Of a stretch of DNA of 64,000 nt, positions 44,881 through 55,769 are shown in pieces. A program made the translations under genes and the position numbers. Each line of letters begins with the position of its first letter. Positions within the stretch are counted from its first letter, which is position 1. The notes under the pieces were generated by a model. It was not told the DNA's origin and searched no databases. It was given only the letters and a program-made list of their open reading frames with translations. The stretch comes from Stomoxys calcitrans (lineage: Eukaryota; Arthropoda; Insecta; Diptera; Muscidae): NCBI RefSeq assembly GCF_963082655.1, contig NC_081553.1, positions 225,760,570 to 225,824,569 on the forward strand, written 5' to 3'.

Positions 44881-46224
44881 TTTCAAATTTGATTACTTCA
44901 CAAGTTGCTTGTACGCTGTTCATTTCTAACTTTTCTCTACGTTTGCTACTTTCATGGCTAATTAAAAGCCAAATCAAATTTTGCCTACTTTTTACAAGTC
45001 CTTCAAATTTCGTTCCTCTTTACATAACAAAGTATGTTTTTTGTTCCCTATGTAGTACTTATATAAGTGTACATATATACTAGGACTATATCATTATGGT
45101 TATAATCACAATGATGATTTTCATTTTCGTGACTTACATCATTATCCTTTACACATTAAATGAATTAATAATGATAACATTAACAAAGAGAGAAAGGAGT
45201 GAAAGAGCAACACTCCATATTTGAGGAAGAACATACGTAGAGGCAGGCGGACAGGCGGACAGGCGGACAGGAAAACATGGTAAATTGCATGTATTTCCAC
45301 TTATAACCACTTTTCCCTTTTTATTTTCGGTTACAGTCAACTCCATTGCCAAAAAAGAAGCGAGAGAACAGAAACGAAAAAAAAAAATAACCAGGCTGAA
45401 AAAATCCACTCAACAGAAAAGGCCTCATTAAAAATTAACTTTAATTAATCTCAATGGAAACAACAATGGCCTTAGCAGCATCATACTGCCCAGGCATATC
45501 TCAGCTACCAGAAAACAAAGAACAACCAAACATAATGTATACAATATTTTACTTTTTATTATTGTTCCGGATGTTTTCAAAGTTGCTTTACTTATTTTCC
45601 CACCACATCACATATCGCATTGCCAGTGAAAGCAAATAAAGCTTTTTAAAATATTTTCCCCAAAGAATTTTTTCTTGGCTAAAATATATTTTTCTGTAAA
45701 TAAAAGGCAAAATAAATCCATTAAAGTTCTGAATACAATGGACTTGTGTGTAAGTAAATAAATGAAATGACTTTTCTATAAATGTATGCTCCTTGGTTTT
45801 ATTTGTTTTCTTTAAGAAATATAATAACCTTTTCATAAGGTATAACTTTTGTCTTTGAATAGTGCTAAAAGATTTTTTATTATTTTAAATATTTTTCTAG
45901 GGAAACCAAGAAGGCTTATAACCTCCTGCCTGACAACTTATTTATACAGCTCAAGCAATCAACTTACAAAGCATTGGGTTTGTTCAAAATAAGTATAAAT
46001 AGTTAAAAGGACCAAATGCAAATATTAGACCCTTATCAAAATGCTATAAAAATGTTAAAAAACCAAGTCCTCAAAGGTTTTGTCCAAGCACTTTATCATT
46101 CAAAGTATTTATATTAACTTAAAAAAATATAGTGTTGTCTAAAAAGTTTTTCATGTGCCTTGAAAAGAGACCAAAAGGTATACTTTTTTAAAATTAGTTG
46201 ATAGGTTCGAGGAAAAATTGCTTC
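44881..46224. other. No gene seen; GGCGGACA short tandem at 45,244-45,270
   Basis: AT-rich unique DNA. Open frames of 60-90 codons have no recognisable content. Confidence 0.5.
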
Positions 46225-46383
46225 TCCATATCCCATACGCCAAATTTTTATAACTTACACCTCTACTGTGGTACAGGGTATTATAAATTGGTGAATTAGT
46301 TTGTAACACCCAAAAGGAAGAGAGTTAGACCCATTGATAAGTATACCGATCGACTCAGAATCACTTTCTGAATCGATTTAGCT
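46225..46383 (-). repeat. Degenerate tail of the 153-bp element
   Basis: TTATAACTTACACCTCTACT, GTACAGGGTATTATAAATTG and TTAGTTTGTAACACC, then ATCGATTTAGCTATGTCTGT, line up with the reversed tail at 36,948-37,100. Its GTCCGTCCGTCTGTCTGTCG box is replaced by the microsatellite that follows. Confidence 0.6.
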
Positions 46384-46846
46384 ATGTCTGTCTGTCTGTC
46401 TGTCTGTTCGTCTGTCCGCCTGTCTGTCTGTCCGTCTGTCTGTCCGTCCGTCTGTCTGTCCGTCCGTCCGTCCGTCTGTCTGTCTGTTCGTTCGTCTGTC
46501 TGTCCATCTGTCCGTCTGTCTGTCCGTCTGTCCGTCCGTCTGTCCGTCTGTCCGTCTGTCTGTTTGTCTGCCTGTCTGTCTGTCCGTCTGTCTCACCGTC
46601 TGTCTGTCCGTCTGTCTGTCCGTCTGTCCGTCTGTCTGTCCGTCTGTCTGTCCGTCTGTCTGTCCGTCTGTCTGTCCGTCTGTCTGTCCGTCTGTCTGTC
46701 CGTCTGTCTGTCCGTCTGTCCGTCTGTCTGTCCGTCTGTCTGTCCGTCTGTCTGTCTGTGTGTCTGTCCGTCTGTCTGTCCGTCTGTCTGTCCATCTGTC
46801 TGTACGTCTGTCTGTCCATCTGTCTGTCCGTCTGTTTGTCCATCTC
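46384..46846. repeat. Tetranucleotide microsatellite (TCTG/TCCG)n, ~460 bp
   Basis: Mixed TCTG and TCCG tetramers run with hardly any interruption. All open frames here (SVCLSV or TDRQTD peptides on either strand) are products of the repeat and not genes. Confidence 0.97.
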
Positions 46847-47046
46847 TCTCCGAGTCCGAATGGTGTACCGCAGAGCGACACCTCTTTGGGGAGAAGTTTT
46901 TATATGGCAAAGTACCTCACAAATGTCGCCAGCATTAGGAGGACATAATCACCGATGAAAATTTTTCTGATGTTCCCGCCAGGCTTCGAACCCAGGCGTT
47001 CAGCGTCATAGGCGGACATGCTAACCTCTGCGCTACGGTGGCCTCC
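46847..47046 (-). mobile_element. tRNA-derived SINE, best internal promoter, 3' truncated
   Basis: On the minus strand it starts GAGGCCACCGTAGCGCAGAG with A box TAGCGCAGAGGTTAGC, and has B box GGGTTCGAAGCCTGGCG. The body continues with CCTCCTAATGCTGGCGACAT and GAGGTGTCGCTCTGCGGTAC and stops at ACTCGG, where the microsatellite begins. Confidence 0.82.
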
Positions 47047-47079
47047 ACGAACCTTGAGTGGTCTAATAAATAATAGTCA

Positions 47080-49190
47080 CTGTTCAATTTTGTACAACAA
47101 AATATTGGTCTTTTTGGCGGCTATATAAATAAATACAAACCAATCCGGACCATATATAACACGGATGACGAGAAGCCTAACATAAGACTGTGTCAAATTT
47201 CAACGAAATCGGACGATAAATGCGCCTTTTATGGGCCTAAGACCCTAAATCAAATGATCGGGCTATATCCAAATTTGGACCGATTTGGGCCAATTTGAAG
47301 AAGGATGTCGAAGGGCCTAAACCAACTCACTGAACCAAATTTTGGCGAAATCGGACAACAAAGGCCCTTTTATGGGCCCAACCCTTAAATCGTGAGATCG
47401 GTCTATATGACAGGTATATCCAAATCTGGACCGATCTGGGCCAAACTGCAGAAGAATGTCGAGGGGCCTAACACAACTCACTGTCCCAAATTTCGGCGAC
47501 ATCGGACAATAAATGCGCCTTTTATGGGCCTAAGACCCTAAATCGAAGGATCGGGCTATATCCAAATCTGGACCGATCTGGACCAAACTGCAGAAGAATG
47601 GCGAGGGACCTAACACAACAAATTGTTCCAAATGTCGGCGAAATCGGACAACAAATGCGCCTTTCATGGGCCCAAGACCGTAAATCGAGAGATCGGGCTA
47701 TATGGTAGTCATATCCATATCTGGACCGATCTGAGCTAAATTGCAGAAGAATGTCGAGGGGCTTAAAACAACTCTCTGTCCCAAATTTCGGCCAAATCGG
47801 ACAACAAACGCGCCTTTTATGGGCCCAAGAACTTAAATCGAGAGATCGGTCCATGTGGCAGCTATATCCATATCTGGACCGATCTAAGCTAAATTGCAGA
47901 AGAATGTCGAGGGGCCTAAACCAACTCACTGTCCCAAATTTCGGCGAAATCGGACAACAAATGCGCCTTTAATGGGCCCAAAACCTTAAATCGTGAGATC
48001 GGTCTATATGGCAGCCATGTCCATATCTGGACCGATCTCAGCCAACTTGAAAAAGAATGTCGAATGGCCCAACACAACTCACTGTTCCACATTTCGGCGA
48101 CATCAGCCATTAAATGCGCCTTTTATGGGACCAAAACTCTTAAATCGAGAGATCGGTCTATATGGCAGGTATATCCAAATCTGGACCGACCTGGGCCAAA
48201 TTGCAGAAGAATGTCAAGGGGCCTAACACAACTCACTGTCCCAAATTTTGGCGCAATTGGACAATAAATGCGCCTTTTATGGGCCCAAGACCTTAAATCG
48301 AGAGATCGGTCTATATGGCAGCCAAATCAATATCTGGACCGATCTGGGCCAAATTGCAGACAGATGTCGAAGAGCCTAACTCAACTCACTGTCCGCAATT
48401 TCAGCAAAATTGGACAAAAATTGAGGCTTCAAGGGGCTCAAGAAATCAAATCGGGAGATCGGTTTATATGGGAGCTATATCAGGTTCTTGGCCGATTTGG
48501 ACCTTACTTGGCACAGTTTTTGGAAGTCATAACATGGAAAAATATGGAAAAATTTCAACCAAATCTTTTAAACATTGCGGCCTCCAGGGGCTCAAGAAAT
48601 GAAATCGGGAAATTGGTTTATATGGCAGCTATATCAGATTATTGACCGATTTTGGCAGTACCTGAGGCTTCCAGGGGCTTAAGAAGTCAAATCGGTAGAT
48701 CGGTTTATATGGAAGCTATATCAGTTTATATACCGATTCGGACTGTACTCGGCTCAGTTATTAAGAGTCATGACAGAACACTATGTACAACATTTCAGTC
48801 AAATCGGATGAAAATTGAGGCTTCCAGGGGCTTAAAAAGTCAAAACGGGAGATCGGTTTATATGGGAGCTATATCAGGTTCTTGGCCGATTTCGACCTTA
48901 CTTGGCACAGTTTTTGAAAGTCATAACAGAAAACTATGTGCAAAATTTCAGCCAAATCGGTTGAAAATTGCGGCTTATAAGGGCTCAAGAAATGAAATCG
49001 GGAGATCGGTTTATATGGGAGCTACATCAAAATCTGAACCGATATGGCCCATTTGCAATCCCCAACGACCTACATCAATATTAAGTATATGTGCGAAATT
49101 TCAAGCGGATAGCTTTACGAGTGCGTTCGCTATCGTGATTTCAACAGACGGATGGACGGACACGTCCGTTAACGATTTGAATTGTTAAAA
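47080..49190 (+). repeat. 153-bp element with 'a' units followed by 'c' units and a truncated tail
   Basis: From 47,150 to about 48,415 the units are 'a'-type (ATAAATGCGCCTTTTATGGG, CAACTCACTGTCCCAAATTT). From about 48,420 they become 'c'-type (GGCTTCCAGGGGCTTAAGAAG in pieces, GATCGGTTTATATGGGAGCT). The tail starts at 49,095 (TTTCAAGCGGATAGCTTTAC, AACAGACGGATGGACGGACA) but stops before CTTTATGGGGTC. Two subfamilies thus share one array. Confidence 0.9.
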
Positions 49191-49193
49191 CAA

Positions 49194-49218
49194 GATTCCT
49201 ACTGTTCCCATCTACTAT
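49194..49218 (+). repeat. Isolated copy of the 24-bp CCTACTG...CATCTAC motif
   Basis: GATTCCTACTGTTCCCATCT followed by ACTATAA. It abuts the truncated tail of the 153-bp element. Similar isolated copies lie at 50,006 and 59,544. Confidence 0.75.
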
Positions 49219-49244
49219 AATAATTAATTTTTTTTCAAATTTTT

Positions 49245-49900
49245 AGTTATATAAAACTCAAAGTGTGTTTATTTGGTTGTCTGTTGGTTTGTTCCAAATA
49301 GACTCGATAACGGCTGAACCGATTTTTTTTTAAATTTTCACAGATTGTGTAGAATGGTCTGGAAGGATTATTAGGTTACATGTTTTTTGATATCGGGAGG
49401 GGGAGCGGACTCGCCCCCTTACCAACCAAAAATAAAAATATACCCTTCGGGACAATATGGGAGTCAAATGAAAGGTATTCGAGAGTATAGTATTAACTTG
49501 ATATTAAAAATTGGGTCCAGATACCTAGGGAGGGGGGGGGGGGGGGGGGGGGGGCCGATCCCAAAACCCCCTCAAATAAGCGTATTGGACGATAATGACA
49601 CTATTGCACTCAAATGAAAGGTATTAGGGAGCAGATAACGAATATGGTCTGGAAGAAGCAATAGCCCATGCAATTTGTTTATATCCAAAGGGGGTGGACC
49701 CTGCCCCTCATGCCAAAAGCATTACTCAAAAATAATAGTGGACCGGTTGGGATAATATGGGACTGAGATGGAAGGTATTAGTGAGTGGATTAAGGATATG
49801 GTGTGGAAGGAGCAATATGTCATACAAATTGTTGATATCGTAAGGGAGCTTACCCTCCCCCCTAGGACCTCGGGAGTAGAGGTCCTAAAACTTTTGATTT
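49245..49900 (+). repeat. 130-bp family, plus, with a 23-G run
   Basis: The leader AAACTCAAAGTGTGTTTATT and GACTCGATAACGGCTGAACC is followed by GATATCGGGAGGGGGAGCGG and two monomers. A run of 23 Gs lies at 49,532-49,554, inside the C/G-rich spacer of the monomer. Confidence 0.8.
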
Positions 49901-51160
49901 CGTCCCCATCTTTTATGATATTCAATTACATTCTGAAGTTATTATATAAAAACGGCAATATTAAGAAATTTTTATAGCGACGAATCGTATGATAAAACTA
50001 ACAACATTCCTACTGTCCCCATCTACTATGAGACAAACAAATTTTTCAGAAATTTTTCTATGAAAATAAAATATAAAATTCGTCGAAATTTTCTACAAAA
50101 ATGACAAGCTAAGTTTGTCCAAGCTAGAAGTCCACTGTTCTCACAACAAAAAAATCTCTTTAAAAAAATGAAAACTTAGACCATGGGCCATGTGAAATTT
50201 CTTTACAAGGTGATTCATATATTTTTTTATTTTTTTTTTTTTTTCAAATAAATAAAATTTTTTTATTAATAATTCATGTGCTTCCCTTATATGCCTTATA
50301 TGCCCATGTGTTCTATCAATGATGGGATTTTTTTTCCAGATTTCCTTTCAAGGACTTTCATGGTGATGCTCACTACATGGGCTCCCATTCATTGTTGCAT
50401 TCAATGCAGGCATTCAGTGCAAACGTTATGCGATAAAGCTGATGGAATTTCTGTTCAATGGCAAATAATCTCACAGCCATGTTACTCCTCACAACCGTGA
50501 TGTTGGTATTTATGAGTTGAAACACTCTCAGTTGTAGGATATTATCCTTTGGCCAACAGACTATGGTGCTGGTGATAGGGTTGCTGTTGCCAAAAAAAAA
50601 AATTGCCAAATTGTATTTTGTAGGCGCAACAACTCAACTCAAAATAATAATGAACGAACTTGGCTTTCGCCAAATCCCCTACAATATGGAAGGAGGCAAA
50701 AGCATGGCAAGCAGAGAGCCAGCCATCCATGGAATGTAGTAGGAAAGTGCACATGGCATTGCATTGCCAAAGGTTATGGTCACTTTGGGTAATGAATGGC
50801 AAAGGAATTTTATGTTTAAGCCCCCTAGGCTCAATGTGGAACAACAAAAGAGCCACTGCTGTTGCAAGTTTACTGCCTGCTACTGCTGCCACTACTGCTG
50901 CTGCTGCTGTTGTGGTTGTTGCACTTCATTCTTGTATTGAATGAATGGCCAAAAAGGGAATGTTTGAAAAGATGAAACCTTTTCAATGAACTACTACATG
51001 ACCACTGCCACCACCAACATGAGAGTAATGTAAGATATTGAAAACCGCAAATGGTACTTGTTTAAAGGGATATACCAAAGAGTGGAACCAAAGATTTCGC
51101 AAATGTGTAAAAAGAAATGTAAAAAACCCCAGACAAAATGAATGTATGTATGTAGCAACA
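49901..51160. other. No gene seen; one isolated array motif at 50,006 and a CTG-rich tract near 50,880
   Basis: The frames at 50,542-50,892 (minus) and 50,660-50,944 (plus) overlap on opposite strands and have no recognisable motif. CTGCTGCTGCTGCTGTTGTG lies near 50,897. Nothing supports a gene. Confidence 0.5.
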
Positions 51161-51464
51161 AGATTCCTACTGCACCCACCTACTATAGGGGAAAAAATGT
51201 TTTAAAATGAAGATTTCTACTTAAACAAATTTTAAATCAAGAGGAAAATATCTGTAAACATCAACAGTGGGGTTCGAATGTCTACCGGCGATATTTTAAG
51301 ACATTTTCATGTTAGTAGATGGGGACAGTAGGAATCTTGACCCACCTACTATAAAGGAAGAAATTTTTTAAAATAAAGATTTTTACTTAAGCAAATTTTA
51401 AATCAATGGAAAACTTCCTACAAACATCACCAGTGGGTTTAATATGTCAACTGGTGATGTTTTA
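51161..51464. repeat. Inverted-motif units, two copies, the second interrupted by a 153-bp element
   Basis: Unit 51,161-51,337 is bounded by GATTCCTACTGCACCCACCT and, inverted, GTAGATGGGGACAGTAGGAA. The next starts at ACCCACCTACTATAAAGGAA and matches the first through AAATTTTAAATCAA, until the 153-bp element begins at about 51,465. Confidence 0.75.
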
Positions 51465-51825
51465 ACGAAACACATCATGCGAAATTTCAGCCAAATCGGA
51501 TGAGAGTTGCGCGCTGTATTGGCTCAAAAAGTCAAGATTCAAGATCGGTTTATATGGCAGCTATACCAGAAGTTGAACCGTTTTGAATTATACTCAACAC
51601 AGTTCTTGGAAGCGATACCAAAACACTACTTGCAAAATTTCAGTCAAATCGGACGAGAATTACGCCCTCTAAAGGCTCAAGAAGTCAAGATCCCAGATCG
51701 GTTTATATGGCAGCTATATCAAAACGTGGACCGATATGGCCCATTTACAAACCCAACAGACCTACACTAATACGAAGTATATGTGCAAAATTTCAAGCGG
51801 CTAGCTTTACTCCTTTCTTTTAGGA
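51465..51825 (+). repeat. 153-bp element fragment (two 'd' units plus start of tail)
   Basis: AAATTTCAGCCAAATCGGAT, ATCGGTTTATATGGCAGCTA twice, then AAAATTTCAAGCGGCTAGCT and TTACTCC, where it stops. It lies inside an inverted-motif unit. Confidence 0.85.
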
Positions 51826-51850
51826 AAATTTAAAATTTCTTATCAAACAG

Positions 51851-52166
51851 CATTCCTACTGTCCCCATCTACTATCATGGCATGTATAAAAATATAAAAA
51901 AATTTTAATTTAAAAGACCATTCAAACAACAGGGAAATTTCTCCCAATTATAATTTCATGAAAAATCTTATTATTATAGGCTACTTCTATGATAGTAGAT
52001 GGGTACAGTAGGAATCTAGTTATCGAAATTCATTAAAATTTTGAATTTTTAAGTGATCATGCTCCAAAAAAATCTTAAAAAAAGTAGCTTCGACTTCGAA
52101 ACCCATGCCTTTAGAAACTAGAAAAAAATATGCGAAATCAAGATTCCTACTGCCCCCATCTACTAC
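51851..52166. repeat. Inverted-motif unit 51,851-52,016 and a single motif at 52,142
   Basis: The unit opens CATTCCTACTGTCCCCATCT and closes GTAGATGGGTACAGTAGGAA. A lone forward motif (TTCCTACTGCCCCCATCTAC) follows at 52,142 after a spacer ending AAAAAATATGCGAAATCAAG. Confidence 0.85.
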
Positions 52167-52366
52167 CACAGAAAATTTAAAAAAAATCAACATTATCACA
52201 TCAGGGTGAGCTGGCGATGTTAGAAATCTAAGCAAATGATCTGCTTGGTTTTAACTCGGCAAAGTCGTGGCTTATCTTGGTCTTCCTTCATCGCAAATGT
52301 GGACCCAAACCACCCCGCTGAGTCACCTGGGTACCAGTTAAAGTTAGTGAGCTAAAATGTGCCACC

Positions 52367-54408
52367 ATTCCTACTGTCCCCATCTACTATCATGGCATAT
52401 ATAAAAATATAAAAAAATTTTAATTAAAAAGACCATTCAAACAACAGGGAACTTTCTGCCAATAATAATTTCATGGAATATCTTTTAATTATAAGTTTTT
52501 TCTATGATAGTAGATGGGCACAGTAGGAATCTAGTTTCCCAAATTTTACATTTTTAATGGTGATCATGCTTTAAAAAATCTTAAAAAAGGAGCCACGGCT
52601 TCGAAACCCCTGTCTTTAGAAAATTTCTGCATTTGACATCAGTTGAAAATGTGAAAACTTTTAATGACGTCATAATAATGAAATGCAACCCTGGGTTTTA
52701 TTCTGGAATTTTTCCTCTAGCAGGAATCTTATTATGTACACACATGCATTTTGTTGATATAAAGACTACCCAAAACTTTGTGTTACAAAAATTTTTAGGA
52801 AATTGCAGAATTACTGTAAGAATGTGAGAACAAGATTCCTACTGTCCCCATCTACTATTACAGAAAATTTTAAAATATCGATATTTTTGCTTTAAGGACT
52901 GTTCAAACAACATGAAATTCTCTATAAATATTAATTTGGAGACAAAATTTTAGTACTATAAGTTTTTTCTATGATAGTAGATGGGTACAGTAGGAATCTT
53001 GATTCCGAAATTTTGCATTTTTAATGGTGATCATGCTTTAAAAAACCTTAAAAAAGTAGCCACGGCTTCGAAACCCTTGCCATTAGAAACTTTCTGCATT
53101 TGGCGTCATTTAAAAATGTGAAAACTGTTAATGACGTCATAATAATGAAATGCAACCCTGGGTTTTATTCTGGAATTTTTCCTCTAGCAGGAATCTTGTT
53201 TTGTACACCCATGCATTTTGTTGATGTAAAGACTATCTAGAACTTTGTATTACAAAAAATTTTAGGAAATTGTAGAATTACTGTAAGAATGTGAGAACAA
53301 GATTCCTACTGTCCCCATCTACTATTACAGAAATTTTGAAAATATCAAGGTTTTTGCTTTACAGACTATTCAAACAACATGAAATTATCTACAAATATTA
53401 ATTTTAAGAAAAAATTTAAGTATTATAAGTTTTTTCTATGATAGTAGATGGGTACAGTAGGAATCTAGTTTCCCAAATTTTTAATTTTTTGTGGTGATCA
53501 TGCTTTAAAAAATCTTAAAAAAGTAGCCACGGCTTATTAACTATTGCCTTTAGAAACTTCTTGCATTTGGTGTCATTTAAAAATGTGAAAACTTTTAATG
53601 ACGTCATAATAATGAAATGCAACCCTGGGTTTTATTCTGGAATTTTTCCTCTAGCAAGAATCTTGTTTTGTACACCCATGCATTTTGTTGATATAAAGAC
53701 CACCTAGAACTTTGTGTTGCAAAAAATTTTAGGAAATTGTAAAATTACTGTAAGAATGTTAGAACAAGATTCCTACTGTCCCCATCTACTATTACAGAAA
53801 ATTTGAAAATATCGAAATTTTTGCTTTAAGGACTATTCAAACAACATGAAATTCTCTACAAATATTAATTTGGAGACAAAATTTTAGTATTATAAGTTTT
53901 TTCTATGATAGTAGATGGGTGCAGTAGGAATCTAGTTTCCCAAATTTTGCATTTTTAATGGTGATCATGCTTTAAAAAATCTTAAAAAATAGCCACGGCT
54001 TCTTAACTATTGCCTTTAGAAACTTCTTGCATTTGGTGTCATTAAAAAATGTAAAAACTTTTAATGACGTCATAATAATGAAATGCAACCCTGGGTTTTA
54101 TTTAGGAATTTTTGCTCTAGCAGGAATCTTGTTTTGTACACTCATGCATTTTGTTGATATAAAGACCACCTAGAACTTTGTGTTGCAAAAAATTTTAGAA
54201 AATTGTAGAATTACTGTAAGAATGTGAGAACAAGATTCCTACTGTCCCCATCTACTATTACAGAAAATTTTAAAATATCGAGATTTTTGCTTTAAGGACT
54301 ATTCAAACAACATGAAATTCTCTACAAATATTAATTTTGAGAAAAAAATGAGAAAAATTTTAGTATTATAGGTTTTTTCTATGATAGTAGATGGGTGCAG
54401 TAGGAATC
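52367..54408. repeat. 467-bp tandem array of inverted-motif units (5 copies)
   Basis: Five units start at 52,367, 52,834, 53,301, 53,768 and 54,234, spaced 467, 467, 467 and 466 bp. Each is about 165 bp (175 for the last) and is bounded by a 24-bp motif and its inverted copy (CCTACTGTCCCCATCTAC ... GTAGATGGGTACAGTAGG). The spacer between units is also conserved: GGTGATCATGCTTTAAAAAA, AATGACGTCATAATAATGAA, ATGCAACCCTGGGTTTTATT and CATGCATTTTGTTGAT. The palindrome TGACGTCA is present in all four spacers (52,665, 53,132, 53,599, 54,065). No conserved frame spans the copies. Confidence 0.93.
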
Positions 54409-55769
54409 TAGTTTCAGATTTTCTTCAAAATTTTTGTATTTTAAACAAAAGCTTTAGGTCCTCCAAAACAAATCTTATAAAAAACTTCCATTTTCGAAAC
54501 CTCTACCCTATGGCTTCAGTGTAGAAATGTGAAAAATTTTATATTTGATTTAAAAATTAATGCCACCATAATTATGATGTTGAACCTTAGGTTTTACTCA
54601 TGGAATTCCGCCTGCCTCTATTCTCCTACATCATTCATAATAATGTGCTGTACTCGGTGTCTTCATTATTAATGCATGTGCCACCTGCCTTAAGAAAATA
54701 TTGTCTTAATTTTAATGGTGCCGACGACGATGACGACAACGTAGATGAGGATAATGATGGTGATGAAAAGTAGGCTATATTTGGGTTTTTGTTTTTTTTT
54801 CAACATCCTTAGGTTCCTTTTTTTATTTCAATTAAGAGTACCCATATACAAAGGATGTATTTTCCCTTTTTATGATTATGGATTTTCATTTTCTTAGGCA
54901 ATTATAATGTGTTGGAAGTTTTTGTTTTTCTCTATGCTTTGTTGCTGTTGGTCTTTTCATATTTTCTTTACTTTCGGTTTTTTTTGCTTTTTGTTTAGAG
55001 AGGGAGAGCAGCTTGTTTTTGGGCTACAAAAACCTGACAGAACTTTTTTCTACCAGCAGCCTCAGGAATATGGGACATGCATATGGGCTTTGAAACAACA
55101 AGAAGGTCCTTTGTTCCATGAAGGTCTTAAGTAATGTTAAAAGTTGATTAGATCCTTAAAAATGAGTTTACCACCTTGTTGCCACTTCAGCGACATAGGC
55201 AGCAAAAGCGACCCCAAATTAGTTGCTGAACAAAATGTTGTTTGAGTTTAGACTTGCTGGTCGCTTAGTTTGAATTTGGATTTACAACCCATTTCTGGGA
55301 AACAATTCTTTACAATGGCCTTTTTAGCTGGATGGTATGCTGAGAAATATTTTTTTCATTGTCTTACATTTTTTTTAACAAGGGAAACCAGTTATGAGAC
55401 TTTTTTAATTAATGTTGCTTTTATTTGAGGATTTAAAGAGATTCTTTTTCGTTTTGTTTGTTATCACTTCCAGACATAGTTGGGACCAGCTAAAAATATA
55501 TGATTACTTCATTTAGTTCATGGTGTTTTTGTTAAGTTAATGAGAGTTTGTAATGTTCACCTGTGTAATCAAATATGGTCGTGTGTGTGTGAACCGGCAA
55601 ATTACAAGAAGCCAACAAGAATTCCCATAACATAAAAATATCTCCCAAAAAGCTCCCAAAAAAGTTGGGTTGAAAAAGAAGATTAGGTTACTTGGTCTAT
55701 ACCATTTCATATGCCCAACACAATGGATAGAAGGTTAAATCATGTTACGAAGCGATTTTGAAAAAACAA
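54409..55769. other. No gene seen; gap within the inverted-motif arrays
   Basis: It has a CGACGACGATGACGACAACG tract near 54,721 and many T runs. The 75-codon frame at 54,907 has no recognised domain. Confidence 0.5.

Noticed and set aside
46378..46938. Long frames on both strands in the TCTG/TCCG tract (up to 184 codons)
   Set aside because: Peptides are pure tetramer translations (SVCLSV, TDRQ) in several frames at once; this is a microsatellite, not a coding gene.
50542..50944. Overlapping 116- and 94-codon frames as a candidate host exon
   Set aside because: They oppose each other, contain simple triplet repeats and carry no domain I recognise; no splice context was seen.
52633..52827. 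64-codon frame in the 467-bp spacer
   Set aside because: The start or frame is lost in the other copies of the same spacer, so coding is not supported.
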